This document shows, piece by piece, positions 44,548 through 54,011 of a stretch of 64,000 nt of DNA (position 1 is its first letter; every line of letters begins with the position of its first letter). Origin of the DNA: Archaeoglobaceae archaeon (GTDB lineage Archaea; Halobacteriota; Archaeoglobi; Archaeoglobales; Archaeoglobaceae); the NCBI GenBank assembly GCA_038734275.1, contig JAVYOO010000007.1, forward strand, positions 29,940 through 93,939, written 5' to 3'. The notes under the pieces are model-generated. The model made no database searches, was not told where the DNA came from, and saw only the letters and a list, made by a program, of their open reading frames with translations. The translations under genes and the position numbers were made by a program.

Positions 44548-45675
44548 TTATCTTTGATCGATAGGCACGTATTTTCTTTCAACTTCCCCAATATATTTGG
44601 CTCTCGGCCTTATCAGCTTATTATTCTCATATTGCTCGATTATGTGTGCAAGCCATCCGCTAATTCTTCCCATTGCGAAAATGTTTACAAACAGATCATC
44701 AGGAATTCCCAGGTTTGCGTAAACGCTTGCAGAGTAGAAGTCCACGTTGGGGAGGAGTTTCTTGTATTTATACGCATTTTCAGCTATTGCCTCACTTATC
44801 TCAAACCAAATCGGATTTCCTGCCTTGGACAACTCCATTGCAAGCTCTCTGAGAATTACGGCTCTTGGATCTATAACGTGCTTGTAAATCCTATGCCCAA
44901 AGCCCATTAGCTTTTCTCCCTTCTCAAGTTTCTTTTTAACGTATTCTTCAGCTCTCCTCGGAGTTGCAACTTCTCTTAACATCTTCATCACTTCCTGTGC
45001 TGCACCACCGTGCAGGGGGCCCATTAAAGTTCCAGTCGCAGCTACTACGCATGCATACATGTCTGCAAGCGTTGAGGCTGCAACTCTTGCTGCGAAGGTT
45101 GATGCGTTGAGTTCATGTTCTGCATGTAAAATTAAATCTGTATCCAGAGCTTTTTCAGCAATTTTTGAAGGTTCAAGTCCGTTCATCATGTAGAGAAAAT
45201 TCCCAGCATGGCTTAACTCAAGTGTTGGCGGGATTAAGTTTTTGCCAAGTCTTATTCTGTGGTAGTAAGCCACTATGGTTGGAAACTTTGCAATCAAATT
45301 CTTTGCCTTTTCCAGATTTTCTTCTCGTGTCTTTAAATCTTTGGCTTTGTCCAAAGAACCAAGATAGCTTGTTGCAGTTCTTAGAACGACCATTGGATGC
45401 GTGTATTGGGGTAAATGAGTCAGCAGTCCTATAATCTGTGGAGGCAACTCTCTCCTTTCAGCAAGCTCGATCCTGAAGTCTTGGAGTTCATACTTCTTTG
45501 GCAACTCTCCATAAAGTAACAAATACGCGACTTCCTCGTATGTTGCGTATTTCGCCAGATCTCTGATATCGTAGCCCCGATATTCCAGAATAGCCTTATC
45601 ACCTATCAGCTCTATTCTCGAAATCTTACTTTCACATGCGATTACATCTTTAAGCCCGTCCAAAACTTCTATCAT
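44548..45675 (-). CDS. Citrate synthase
   Basis: The ~375-residue enzyme shows the catalytic residues: His in HAEHELNASTFAAR, His in GPLHGGAAQE, GFGHRIYKHVIDPRA, and Asp in PNVDFYSASVY. It condenses acetyl-CoA with oxaloacetate. The start ATG 45675 follows AGGAGGTG. It lies downstream of the AMP phosphorylase genes on the same strand. Confidence 0.94.
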   Translation of the reverse strand: MIEVLDGLKDVIACESKISRIELIGDKAILEYRGYDIRDLAKYATYEEVAYLLLYGELPKKYELQDFRIELAERRELPPQIIGLLTHLPQYTHPMVVLRTATSYLGSLDKAKDLKTREENLEKAKNLIAKFPTIVAYYHRIRLGKNLIPPTLELSHAGNFLYMMNGLEPSKIAEKALDTDLILHAEHELNASTFAARVAASTLADMYACVVAATGTLMGPLHGGAAQEVMKMLREVATPRRAEEYVKKKLEKGEKLMGFGHRIYKHVIDPRAVILRELAMELSKAGNPIWFEISEAIAENAYKYKKLLPNVDFYSASVYANLGIPDDLFVNIFAMGRISGWLAHIIEQYENNKLIRPRAKYIGEVERKYVPIDQR

Positions 45676-45686
45676 TTTCACACCTC

Positions 45687-47195
45687 CTATCTCTTCCCAT
45701 ATACCTCCAATATCATACCGGAAACGAGAATTGGGGGCTCGGATCTTGCAGTTTCAATTGCATTGTCAAGCTTCCATTCCTTCTCGGCATATATCGTCAG
45801 AAGGGGATCTCCCGCCTTAACAACATCCCCCCTTTTCTTATGTATATACACTCCAGCCCCCTTATCCTTCGGAGCACCAGCAGATCTTGCAATTCTAACA
45901 ATCGCCTTATTGTTTACGGCAACAACCGCCCCTTCGAATCTCGAGGTAATTGTGAAAGTCTTATCCCCAATCGGAATATCTTCAGCCCTTATCTTCTCAT
46001 TTCCCCCCTGTGCAGCGATTATTTCTCTGAACTTCTCAAGCGTTTTTCCACTCTCAAAAATTTTCTTCGCATAGCCATACCCATCTCCCGCTATGCCCGT
46101 CATCTCAAATAAAAGTCCCGCGATTCCGAGAGATTTTTCAAGCAGACTCGCTGAACCTTTTCGTTCTTCCATCGCTTTTAATGCCTCTTTTGCCTCTAAA
46201 GCAGGTCCAACTGCCCTGCCAATTGGCTGTCCGCCGTAAGTTAGTGCACATACAACATCAAGGCCAAGTCTTTTTCCAAGCTCTATGAAATCGTTTGCAA
46301 GTGATCTGGCTTTTTCACCACTTTCTATTTTTGCTCCCTCACCGTAAGGGATATCGATAACAACATGCTTTGCCCCGATAGCACCTTTTTTGGCCATTAC
46401 GCTTGCAAGAAGCTGGGGGCGAGGGTCGATCGAAAGTGGATGTTCAACTCTAATTATCTTGTCATCTGCAGGAGCTATATTTGTAGCTCCGCCCCACGCT
46501 ATAACCCCACCAACTCTCTCCGTGATCTCCCTTATTTCTTCTATGCTCAGATTCACATCGGCAAGAACTTCCATCGTATCGGCGGTTCCACTTGCAGAAG
46601 TTATTGCTCTACTCGCGGTTTTCGGAATAAGAAGTCCAGCTGAAGCAACTGTTGGGACTATTATGAGCGATATCTTGTTTCCTGGAACTCCTCCAATGCT
46701 GTGCTTATCTACAACTGTTCCCTTATCAAAGTGAAGTCTTTCACCGCTTTCAATCATCGCTCTTGTGAGCCATTCGATTTCGTCAAAATCCATTCCACGA
46801 AGCATCGATGATATCACAAATGAGGCGATCTCTATATCGCTAAGAGTGTTGTTTACGATATCAAAAACTATCGCTCTAATCTCTTCTTGCTCAAGCTTTT
46901 TTGCTTCCACTTTTTTCTTTATGAACTCCACACTTTTCGGCTTCCTTGTGGGGGTTACATCAACTTCCAGACCAGCTTCAAGAGCGAGTTCTTTTAAAAC
47001 AAAGTCTGTCACTCCAATATATCCCTGTGGGACGATCTCTTTTGCTATCTGGACAGTAAAGTTACCTCTTTTTCTTCCGTATTTTACTTGAACTCGATCT
47101 CCCTCAAATACACCAAGCTCGTCCGCATCCACTTCATTCAGAGCAACATTAGGTCTTCCAGACTTTATTGGAAGAAGCATAGTTCTCAGAATCAT
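45687..47195 (-). CDS. deoA: AMP phosphorylase, complete catalytic motif
   Basis: This archaeal nucleoside-monophosphate phosphorylase, about 502 residues, has an N-terminal double-psi-barrel domain and a thymidine-phosphorylase-like core with VVDKHSIGGVPGNK (phosphate site), TASRAITSASGTADTMEV and the C-terminal GAPKDKGAGVYIHKKRGD. It releases adenine from AMP to give ribose-1,5-bisphosphate for the type III RuBisCO route. Start ATG 47195 overlaps the stop of the upstream paralogue. It shares three near-identical DNA blocks with that copy. Confidence 0.92.
   Translation of the reverse strand: MILRTMLLPIKSGRPNVALNEVDADELGVFEGDRVQVKYGRKRGNFTVQIAKEIVPQGYIGVTDFVLKELALEAGLEVDVTPTRKPKSVEFIKKKVEAKKLEQEEIRAIVFDIVNNTLSDIEIASFVISSMLRGMDFDEIEWLTRAMIESGERLHFDKGTVVDKHSIGGVPGNKISLIIVPTVASAGLLIPKTASRAITSASGTADTMEVLADVNLSIEEIREITERVGGVIAWGGATNIAPADDKIIRVEHPLSIDPRPQLLASVMAKKGAIGAKHVVIDIPYGEGAKIESGEKARSLANDFIELGKRLGLDVVCALTYGGQPIGRAVGPALEAKEALKAMEERKGSASLLEKSLGIAGLLFEMTGIAGDGYGYAKKIFESGKTLEKFREIIAAQGGNEKIRAEDIPIGDKTFTITSRFEGAVVAVNNKAIVRIARSAGAPKDKGAGVYIHKKRGDVVKAGDPLLTIYAEKEWKLDNAIETARSEPPILVSGMILEVYGKR
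45746..46658 (-). repeat. Patchy identity blocks shared with the upstream paralogue (copy 1)
   Basis: Three blocks, 45746-45892, 45955-46103 and 46443-46658, are identical or nearly so (I see 0, 0 and 2 differences) to bases lying exactly 1511 further right. The sequence between them is strongly diverged. The mosaic pattern suggests gene conversion. Confidence 0.85.
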
Positions 47196-48703
47196 CAATA
47201 ACCCCCCTTGAACTTTTCTATGATTACTCCAGAAACTTCCAGCGGTTTTTTCATTGTTGCAGTTTCAATTGCATTGTCAAGCTTCCATTCCTTCTCGGCA
47301 TATATCGTCAGAAGGGGATCTCCCGCCTTAACAACATCCCCCCTTTTCTTATGTATATACACTCCAGCCCCCTTATCCTTCGGAGCACCAGCAGATCTTG
47401 CAACTTCGTTTACAGCCTTCAGGTTAATTCTTCTCACTATCCCACTTCTGCTGGATGTAATTGTAAAAGTCTTATCCCCAATCGGAATATCTTCAGCCCT
47501 TATCTTCTCATTTCCCCCCTGTGCAGCGATTATTTCTCTGAACTTCTCAAGCGTTTTTCCACTCTCAAAAATTTTCTTCGCATAGCCATACCCATCTCCC
47601 GCTATGCCCGTCATTTCAAAGAGAATACCAGCAAAGCTAAGGGCCTTGTCTACTAAAGGATTTTCTGCATTTCCAGACTCAAGAATTTCAAGAATCTCCT
47701 TTGCTTCCAGAGCAGGCCCAACAGCTTTTCCCAGAGGTTGTGAACCATCAGTAAGTGTTGCCGTCGTCGTGAGCCCCAATCTTCTACCCAGCTCAACTAT
47801 GTAGTTCGCAAAACTCCTCCCGATTTCGAGAGTTTCGATTTTAACACCCTCACCTACAGGAATATCGATTGAGATGAATTTTGAATCCGTTCCGATGCAT
47901 TTTGAAAGCAAACTCGCAATTGCGTGTGGTTTTGGGCTTATTTCAAGCTGGTATTCAACTCTAATTATCTTGTCATCTGCAGGAGCTATATTTGTAGCTC
48001 CGCCCCACGCTATAACCCCACCAACTCTCTCCGTGATCTCTCTTATTTCTTCTATGCTCAGATTCACATCAGCAAGAACTTCCATCGTATCGGCGGTTCC
48101 ACTTGCAGAAGTTATTGCTCTACTCGCGGTTTTCGGAATAAGAAGTCCAGCTGAAGCAACTGTTGGGACCGCAATCAGATGAAACTCATTGCTTGGCAAT
48201 CCACCGATGCTCTGTAGGTTTACGACCATTCCTCTTTCAAATGATATTCTATCTCCGTTTTCAACCATCGCTTCGATCATCCACTGGACTTCCTCATCAC
48301 TCATTCCAACAATCTCATTCGCCAAAATGAATGCAGAAATCTCGAGTTCGTTTAGAACGTTCTTTGAAATATCCTCGATTATACTTTTTATCTCTACAAC
48401 GGAATATTTTCCATTTTCGAGCTTTTTTCTTATGAATTCCACCGATTTAGGTCTTGATACTGGGTAGACTTCAGCCAGACACTTTTCGTCAATTTTACAT
48501 GTTTCTGCGGTGAAGTAGCAAACACCAATTTCTCCGGCTTCTACCATATCCGTGATATCCGCTTCAGCCACGAAGGATTCCTTTCCAACTATTACCTTTA
48601 CTCTATCCCCGGGCAGTAACCCGAGATCTTCAGCATCGTTTTGATTGAGCACTACGCTGAGTTTTTCGGTCCTGAGGGGTATCACTTTTACTTTAAACTT
48701 CAT
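47195..48703 (-). CDS. AMP phosphorylase paralogue with altered phosphate-site motif
   Basis: This 502-residue paralogue is collinear with the downstream deoA. It keeps TASRAITSASGTADTMEV and the C-terminal domain, but the catalytic KHSIGG has become NLQSIGG: Lys and His of the phosphate-binding motif are lost (VVNLQSIGGLPSNE). It may therefore have weak or different activity, or act as a partner subunit of the active enzyme. It is the first gene of the pair and starts at ATG 48703, divergent from dph2. Confidence 0.88.
   Translation of the reverse strand: MKFKVKVIPLRTEKLSVVLNQNDAEDLGLLPGDRVKVIVGKESFVAEADITDMVEAGEIGVCYFTAETCKIDEKCLAEVYPVSRPKSVEFIRKKLENGKYSVVEIKSIIEDISKNVLNELEISAFILANEIVGMSDEEVQWMIEAMVENGDRISFERGMVVNLQSIGGLPSNEFHLIAVPTVASAGLLIPKTASRAITSASGTADTMEVLADVNLSIEEIREITERVGGVIAWGGATNIAPADDKIIRVEYQLEISPKPHAIASLLSKCIGTDSKFISIDIPVGEGVKIETLEIGRSFANYIVELGRRLGLTTTATLTDGSQPLGKAVGPALEAKEILEILESGNAENPLVDKALSFAGILFEMTGIAGDGYGYAKKIFESGKTLEKFREIIAAQGGNEKIRAEDIPIGDKTFTITSSRSGIVRRINLKAVNEVARSAGAPKDKGAGVYIHKKRGDVVKAGDPLLTIYAEKEWKLDNAIETATMKKPLEVSGVIIEKFKGGY
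47257..48169 (-). repeat. Patchy identity blocks shared with the downstream paralogue (copy 2)
   Basis: The counterpart blocks are 47257-47403, 47466-47614 and 47954-48169. The constant 1511-base offset shows no indels between the copies across this span. Confidence 0.85.
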
Positions 48704-48835
48704 TGAGAGCTCAAACGTGCTGAAGAGATATTAATTTTTCCAAACTTAGGTGATGAGTTTCCAATTTGCACATCAATTTTCTAAATTTTTTGCAATAATG
48801 GGCAAGATTTTAATAATCTCTTCAAACGTGAAATC

Positions 48836-49726
48836 ATGCGAATCGGTCTACAGCTTCCAGATGGGCTTAAAAAGAAAGTCTTCGAAATCTGTGAGCAACT
48901 TGGTTCTGATGTTATACTGAGCGGAGAAAGTTGTTTTGGAGCATGTGATATCGATTTGAACCTCTTGGCAGACGTCGATGTTCTGTATCATTATGCTCAC
49001 AGTGAAATTTTAAAATTAGATAAAATTATATATATACCTTATTTTGTTGATTTCAATGTAGAGAAGGTTGCAGACGTAATTAAAAGAATCCCCGAAAGAA
49101 AAATCGCTTTGATCGCTACTGTGCAGTTCTGCCACAAACTTTCCGAGCTAAAGGGTTTGCTCGAATCTGCAGGCTTTGTAATTGAACTCAAAAAGGGTAG
49201 CGAGAGAGTAAAATACCCGGGGCAAATTCTTGGTTGCAATTACACAGCTCTAAGAAGTTCCACTGCGGATGCGGTTGTTTTCATTGGTGATGGTCTCTTT
49301 CATGCTATGGGTGCGTCTTTCTACACGGGAAAAAGGGTTTATGCAATAAATCCGTTTAGTTTAGAACTTTTTCCAGTTGATTCGGGAGAATTTGTTAAGC
49401 AGAGATATCTTCAGCTTTCGAGATGTATAGGCCTGAATAGGGTTGGAATACTGGTTTCAACCAAACCCGGACAAAAAAGGCTTAATTTGGCAGAAAGACT
49501 AAAGAAAGAGGCATTGAAGAGTGGGCTGAAAGCTTTGATTGTATATATCGGGGATATAACTCCAGAGAAGCTTATTAACTTACCGTTTGATTTCTACGTT
49601 AATACGGCCTGTCCAAGGATCACTTATGATGATTACAGGAGATTTGAAAGACCGATCATATCTCCGAGTGAGTTTGAATGTTTGCTTAATCTGAGAGAAG
49701 AATTGAGTATTGATGAAATAGAGTAG
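48836..49726 (+). CDS. dph2: Diphthamide biosynthesis protein Dph2
   Basis: The 296-residue archaeal Dph2 has the three cluster-binding cysteine regions: GESCFGACD, QILGCNYTAL and NTACPRITYDD. This enzyme uses a [4Fe-4S] cluster and SAM non-canonically to transfer the aminocarboxypropyl group to the diphthamide His of EF-2. It is divergent from the AMP phosphorylase genes. Confidence 0.92.
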   Translation: MRIGLQLPDGLKKKVFEICEQLGSDVILSGESCFGACDIDLNLLADVDVLYHYAHSEILKLDKIIYIPYFVDFNVEKVADVIKRIPERKIALIATVQFCHKLSELKGLLESAGFVIELKKGSERVKYPGQILGCNYTALRSSTADAVVFIGDGLFHAMGASFYTGKRVYAINPFSLELFPVDSGEFVKQRYLQLSRCIGLNRVGILVSTKPGQKRLNLAERLKKEALKSGLKALIVYIGDITPEKLINLPFDFYVNTACPRITYDDYRRFERPIISPSEFECLLNLREELSIDEIE

Positions 49727-49767
49727 CATGCAATGGTTTATTATACTTGTAGAGCAAGGGATCAGCG

Positions 49768-50454
49768 ATGAATGTAATTAGGCTCATCGATGTTCACAAG
49801 GTATATAAAACTGAATTTTACGAAGTTCACGCTCTTAATGGAATAACCATGGAAGTCAAAAAGGGTGAATTTGTTGCAATAATGGGCCCTTCTGGCAGTG
49901 GGAAGAGCACACTTCTCCATTTAATAGGATGCCTCGATAAACCGACAAGTGGCGAGGTAATCATAAACGGAACTGAGACTTCCAAGCTAAGCGACAAAGA
50001 ACTTACAAAGCTAAGAAGAGATAGCATAGGCTTTATATTTCAGCAATACAATCTCGTTCCAACGCTTACGGTTCTTGAAAATGTTGAACTTCCTATGATT
50101 TTCAAAGGTGTTCCAAAAGAAGAGAGAAGAAGGAGAGCTATGGAACTGTTAAAGCAAGTAGGCATTGAAGAAGTGGCGGATAGAAAGCCAAATGAGATCA
50201 GTGGAGGGCAACAACAGAGGGTTGCAATAGCAAGGGCATTGGCGAATTCACCCTCAATTCTTCTCTGCGATGAACCCACTGGAAACTTGGACAGCAAAAC
50301 AGGAAGACAGGTGATGGATATTATCAAGAAGATGAACAAAGAACACGGCGTGACTGTAATTCTTGTTACCCACGATTTATCTCTTGCAGATTATGCAGAA
50401 AGGATTGTAAAACTGAGGGACGGAAGAATAGTGGATCAAGAAAGTCGAATTTAA
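49768..50454 (+). CDS. ABC transporter ATP-binding protein, MacB/LolD type
   Basis: The 228-residue ATPase has Walker A GPSGSGKSTLLHL, signature ISGGQQQRVAIARAL, Walker B ILLCDEPTGNLD and the H-loop VTHDL. The sequence type normally pairs with FtsX-like permeases. No permease gene is adjacent: the next gene is the convergent cdhE. It may work with a subunit encoded elsewhere. Confidence 0.9.
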   Translation: MNVIRLIDVHKVYKTEFYEVHALNGITMEVKKGEFVAIMGPSGSGKSTLLHLIGCLDKPTSGEVIINGTETSKLSDKELTKLRRDSIGFIFQQYNLVPTLTVLENVELPMIFKGVPKEERRRRAMELLKQVGIEEVADRKPNEISGGQQQRVAIARALANSPSILLCDEPTGNLDSKTGRQVMDIIKKMNKEHGVTVILVTHDLSLADYAERIVKLRDGRIVDQESRI

Positions 50455-50470
50455 ATAAAATAAAAATTTA

Positions 50471-51883
50471 TTACTTCTTGGGTGGCCAGTTTTTCTCCAT
50501 CCAGCCCTTGATTCTTCCAGAGTCTATTGGGCCAACAAGCACTTTCCAGCCAGTCTCGTCTTCAATTGCTCCCTGGAGTCTTGCAGCAAGTCCCGGAATT
50601 ACGAGGTATCTATGATTAACCTTTTCAGCAACCTTTGTTTCCTGAATGATCTCCTTTACTTTTGAAGCAGTCAGCTTTCCGCCAGCTACACTTGCTTCAA
50701 CGCCAATCCCGTCTGTGTTAACGACAAGTAGCCAACCCTTTATCTTTGCACTGTTCAAATCGTTCTCGACCGTGTAATAAGTAAGGGCAAAGTTAGTTGT
50801 CAGGAATACGGGATCATCTGGACCAGGATTGTTGATCTCCCTTAATCCAGCAGCAACCTGCACTGGAGTGCGTGGATCGGTGTAGATGTTGAAGCGAAGC
50901 GTTAGTGTTGGCATCACGACGTGCTGGTCGATGCTGTGGAAGATCATCGCGTCGCCGTATTTAACGATGAACATTCCTGCAATTACTGCCTCCCAGTATG
51001 CCTTGGTCACTTCATCGCCCTCGATAAGCCATGCGGATATCGGAGTAATCAAAATCGGATATGCAACGTCTTTGTCACCATCCAGAATAGCTTTTCTACG
51101 GAGCTGAACCACTCTCTCGAAAGTTCCTTGCAACCCCTCGCCAAGGGGTTCTGTTACCGGATCAAGCACGATATCTTTAATTCCAGCGGATTTGAATGTA
51201 ACAGCTATGCTCTTTAGCACGTTCAGATCCTTAGCCCTTATCGCAACAGGCACCTTGTAATCAAGAGCGAGCTTCATGAACTCCTTCCAGTTACCTTCAG
51301 TTGCAGCGTAGATCAATGGCCTCTGGTTTGCAACTTCTTCAAGTGCTGCTTTCATGCACTCCGGATTAAGTGCAATCAGAACCATGGGCTTTCCATAACT
51401 CGCAACTTTCTTGGCAACTTCTTTAAACCTCTTTGGATCGTTCGAGGTGCATCTCACCGCAAAGCCGTCGAGTGTGAGGTATTTACCAACGTAGAACTTC
51501 TTGTAGTTCACAACCCTCTCGCATCTCTCTTGGATCTTCTTGTCGTCAAGTGTGTCCCAGACATCGAAGAAGAATGCTGTCGGGTTAAAGAAGGTTAGCT
51601 CGTGGCGGTGCAGAACTTCTTCGCCACCGATCTTTATTGCCTTGTCGCCAACGCCGACAACAACTTCTGCAATTTCGGGCGAAGTGATCTCAATAAGCTT
51701 CTCAAGCTTCTCCTTGATCTTGGGATCCTTCTCAGCATCCTTCACGAGAGGCTTGCAATCGAAAACTTTCGCAGAGCGGTCAAGAATGTGTGAAGCAAAG
51801 CTCATGCAAGTGTCGTAGCCACATTCCTTGCAGTTCGTCCTTGGCAAGTAGTTGTAAACTTCAAGTGGGCTCTTTACCTTCAT
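50471..51883 (-). CDS. cdhE: Acetyl-CoA decarbonylase/synthase gamma subunit (corrinoid Fe-S protein large subunit)
   Basis: The protein has 470 residues. The N-terminal [4Fe-4S] motif (CKECGYDTCMSFA) is followed by a TIM barrel and a corrinoid-binding C-terminal domain. It carries the methyl group on cobalt between tetrahydromethanopterin and the A-cluster of CdhC. It is the last gene of the cdhC-(28 aa)-cooC-cdhD-cdhE run; the start has GGAGGTG. Confidence 0.93.
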   Translation of the reverse strand: MKVKSPLEVYNYLPRTNCKECGYDTCMSFASHILDRSAKVFDCKPLVKDAEKDPKIKEKLEKLIEITSPEIAEVVVGVGDKAIKIGGEEVLHRHELTFFNPTAFFFDVWDTLDDKKIQERCERVVNYKKFYVGKYLTLDGFAVRCTSNDPKRFKEVAKKVASYGKPMVLIALNPECMKAALEEVANQRPLIYAATEGNWKEFMKLALDYKVPVAIRAKDLNVLKSIAVTFKSAGIKDIVLDPVTEPLGEGLQGTFERVVQLRRKAILDGDKDVAYPILITPISAWLIEGDEVTKAYWEAVIAGMFIVKYGDAMIFHSIDQHVVMPTLTLRFNIYTDPRTPVQVAAGLREINNPGPDDPVFLTTNFALTYYTVENDLNSAKIKGWLLVVNTDGIGVEASVAGGKLTASKVKEIIQETKVAEKVNHRYLVIPGLAARLQGAIEDETGWKVLVGPIDSGRIKGWMEKNWPPKK

Positions 51884-51886
51884 TCT

Positions 51887-53254
51887 TCACACCTCCGCAG
51901 TGATCCATTTTCCTGCGTCAGCAACTCCGCCCTTCACTTTACCGCCAAGAGTGTTGAAGATCTCCTTAAGCACAGCCACTGCCAATGGGTGCATCATCAT
52001 GAAGATATCCACACCAGCAAGGGAGAGTGTTAAACCGGTTATTATCTCCCAGATTGGTCCGCGAAGCTCTCTTGGACCCCATGGTGTGTCGCCCTCAAGC
52101 GGAGAATCTGTCATCCAAGCTTCTCTTGCTCCCCAGGCATTTGTTGTTCCACTTGAGATCGGGAAGTTCAGATCTGTATCTCCCTTAAGACCGCTAATCC
52201 TTATTCTTTCCATGTTCGTGAACGCATAGTCCAACCCGTAACCAAGGGCTGCGGTTGTTGGATCCATTACGATGCTGTTCCTTGGCATTCCTGCACGTTT
52301 GAGCAAATACCTGTTTAGAGTCTTCTGGTTGTTTATGTCCATTTGTGTCCAGCTCAGCACAACGTGTCCATACTTCTTTGCAGCTTCGCATATCCTTGCC
52401 CAATCCATGTCGAGTGTAGCACTTGCAAGCATTACTCTTTCACCCTCACAAACTTCTGCAGCTTTTTCAAGCACTTCTGGATCCTTATCCTTGTTACCAC
52501 TCCCGCCTATTATTATAGGACATTTAACTGCCTGCAGAACGTCTTCAACCACTTTCACCGCTTCGCTCGCAGGCGTGTTCTCAAGCAACGGATCAGTGCT
52601 TACGAGGTGAATCGTAACCATGTCCGCTCCAAACTTCTTTACACACTTTTTCGCCCACTCTGCTGGACTGCCAACTACGTCTTCATAATGCACCTTAACC
52701 GCCTTCGCAAGTGATGGTGGTCGATCGAAAACGTCTATGGCTATTGCTGGCAAATTCGGCTGTGGTTTGTCGAAAATGTAGAAAGCCAAACTCTTCTCGC
52801 CACCAAGCTTTACTACGTAGTCTCTTGTCCCTCCATCTGCCTTCGTTGCACCCAGAACAACCTCCTCAATGTAGCCCGGATATTCCACTTTTGGCGCCTC
52901 AAATTTTGCCTCTATCAGTTTTTCCGGCAGTTTTAGCTCGGGAGCTGATGGAATTTCGGGAGCAGTTGGCATTGCAGGAGCTACAACGGGTTGCACTTGT
53001 GGCATCTGGAATGGTGCAGGAATTCCAAGCATGGTCGAAATTCTCTGCAAATAACCCAAGGCCATGTTTGTGTGATAGAAGAAGTTTCTAAATTCGTTTA
53101 GCAAAGAATACAGTGCTGCAATCGAGGAAAGATCGATTGCAGATCCTTCAATTTCGATCTCTAAATCTCCCTCAATTTTGACGTCCTCCAGCCTCTCTAC
53201 ATCATATTCCTTCAACAACTTTAAAAAGTCCTCAAGCTTGAACTTATTTGACAA
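51887..53254 (-). CDS. cdhD: Acetyl-CoA decarbonylase/synthase delta subunit (corrinoid protein small subunit)
   Basis: The protein has 455 residues. An N-terminal helical part and a Pro/Ala-rich linker (about 95-125, VVAPAMPTAPEIPSAPELKL) precede the TIM-barrel methyltransferase-type domain (PAIAIDVFDRPPSL, IIIGGSGNKDKDPEVLEKAA). It pairs with CdhE in methyl transfer. The start is TTG 53254 after GAGGTGAG. Confidence 0.93.
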   Translation of the reverse strand: MSNKFKLEDFLKLLKEYDVERLEDVKIEGDLEIEIEGSAIDLSSIAALYSLLNEFRNFFYHTNMALGYLQRISTMLGIPAPFQMPQVQPVVAPAMPTAPEIPSAPELKLPEKLIEAKFEAPKVEYPGYIEEVVLGATKADGGTRDYVVKLGGEKSLAFYIFDKPQPNLPAIAIDVFDRPPSLAKAVKVHYEDVVGSPAEWAKKCVKKFGADMVTIHLVSTDPLLENTPASEAVKVVEDVLQAVKCPIIIGGSGNKDKDPEVLEKAAEVCEGERVMLASATLDMDWARICEAAKKYGHVVLSWTQMDINNQKTLNRYLLKRAGMPRNSIVMDPTTAALGYGLDYAFTNMERIRISGLKGDTDLNFPISSGTTNAWGAREAWMTDSPLEGDTPWGPRELRGPIWEIITGLTLSLAGVDIFMMMHPLAVAVLKEIFNTLGGKVKGGVADAGKWITAEV

Positions 53255-53258
53255 TCTC

Positions 53259-54011
53259 TCACCTCTTCAAAAATACTTCCGCAACCTTACCCATACGCCT
53301 ATAAACTTCAGAATCCGCTTCCAATTGGACAATCGGGATACCCTTCAGATCAAGTTCGACAACCTTTTCGTCGTAGGGAAGGACTTCCAGTAATTTGATC
53401 CCCTCCTCATCTGCGAAGCTTCTTATCCTTTCTTCGGCCTCTTCATTGGCAATTCTGTTTGCGAGAAGCATAATGTCCTTGAAGTTTAGCTTTAACTCTT
53501 TTGAAAGCTCTTTTATTCGCTTTGCAGTCGCAAGTCCTTTTTTGGACATGTCAGTCACGATCAGAATGTAATCAGCACTGTCGATTGTTTTTCTGCTGAA
53601 GTGCTCAAGCCCGGCTTCGCTATCGATGATCACAAATTCATAGTGCTTGGTAAGTTTTCTCAGAACACCCCTAAGCAAGGAATTGGCAAAGCAATAACAT
53701 CCCTCTCCTTCGGGACGACCCATTACAAGCAAGTCATAGCCTTTGCACTCACAAATAGCCTCGTAGATTTTACCTTCAAGCCATTGTTCCTTGTTCATTG
53801 TCCCCATTTCGTCTCTGCTTACTTGGAACACTTCTCTAATCTCGCCAAGTGTCTTTTCTACTTCAACGCCCAAGGCATCCGCAAGATTGCTGTCTGGATC
53901 CGCGTCCACAGCAAGCACTTTACTACTCTTCTTTGAAATAAAATGGATGAGGAGGGCGGAGACAAGGGTTTTTCCCGTTCCCCCCTTTCCCGTCACTGCT
54001 ACAGTAGTCAT
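53259..54011 (-). CDS. CooC/AcsF-type nickel-insertion ATPase
   Basis: This 250-residue deviant-Walker P-loop protein has GKGGTGKTLVSALL, DADPDSNLADALGVE and VIIDSEAGLEHFSRK. It belongs to the MinD-like CooC family that matures the Ni sites of CODH/ACS. The ATG overlaps the stop of the 28-residue ORF (ATGA). Its position between cdhC and cdhD fits a role in loading the CdhC A-cluster. Confidence 0.9.
   Translation of the reverse strand: MTTVAVTGKGGTGKTLVSALLIHFISKKSSKVLAVDADPDSNLADALGVEVEKTLGEIREVFQVSRDEMGTMNKEQWLEGKIYEAICECKGYDLLVMGRPEGEGCYCFANSLLRGVLRKLTKHYEFVIIDSEAGLEHFSRKTIDSADYILIVTDMSKKGLATAKRIKELSKELKLNFKDIMLLANRIANEEAEERIRSFADEEGIKLLEVLPYDEKVVELDLKGIPIVQLEADSEVYRRMGKVAEVFLKR

Noticed and set aside
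45763..47091. Several plus-strand frames of 90-130 codons across the AMP phosphorylase genes
   Set aside because: They are antisense shadows of the paired genes, duplicated along with the conserved blocks.
47195..48703. Assembly duplication of a single AMP phosphorylase gene
   Set aside because: The regions between identical blocks differ strongly at protein level and carry distinct motifs, so these are two real genes.
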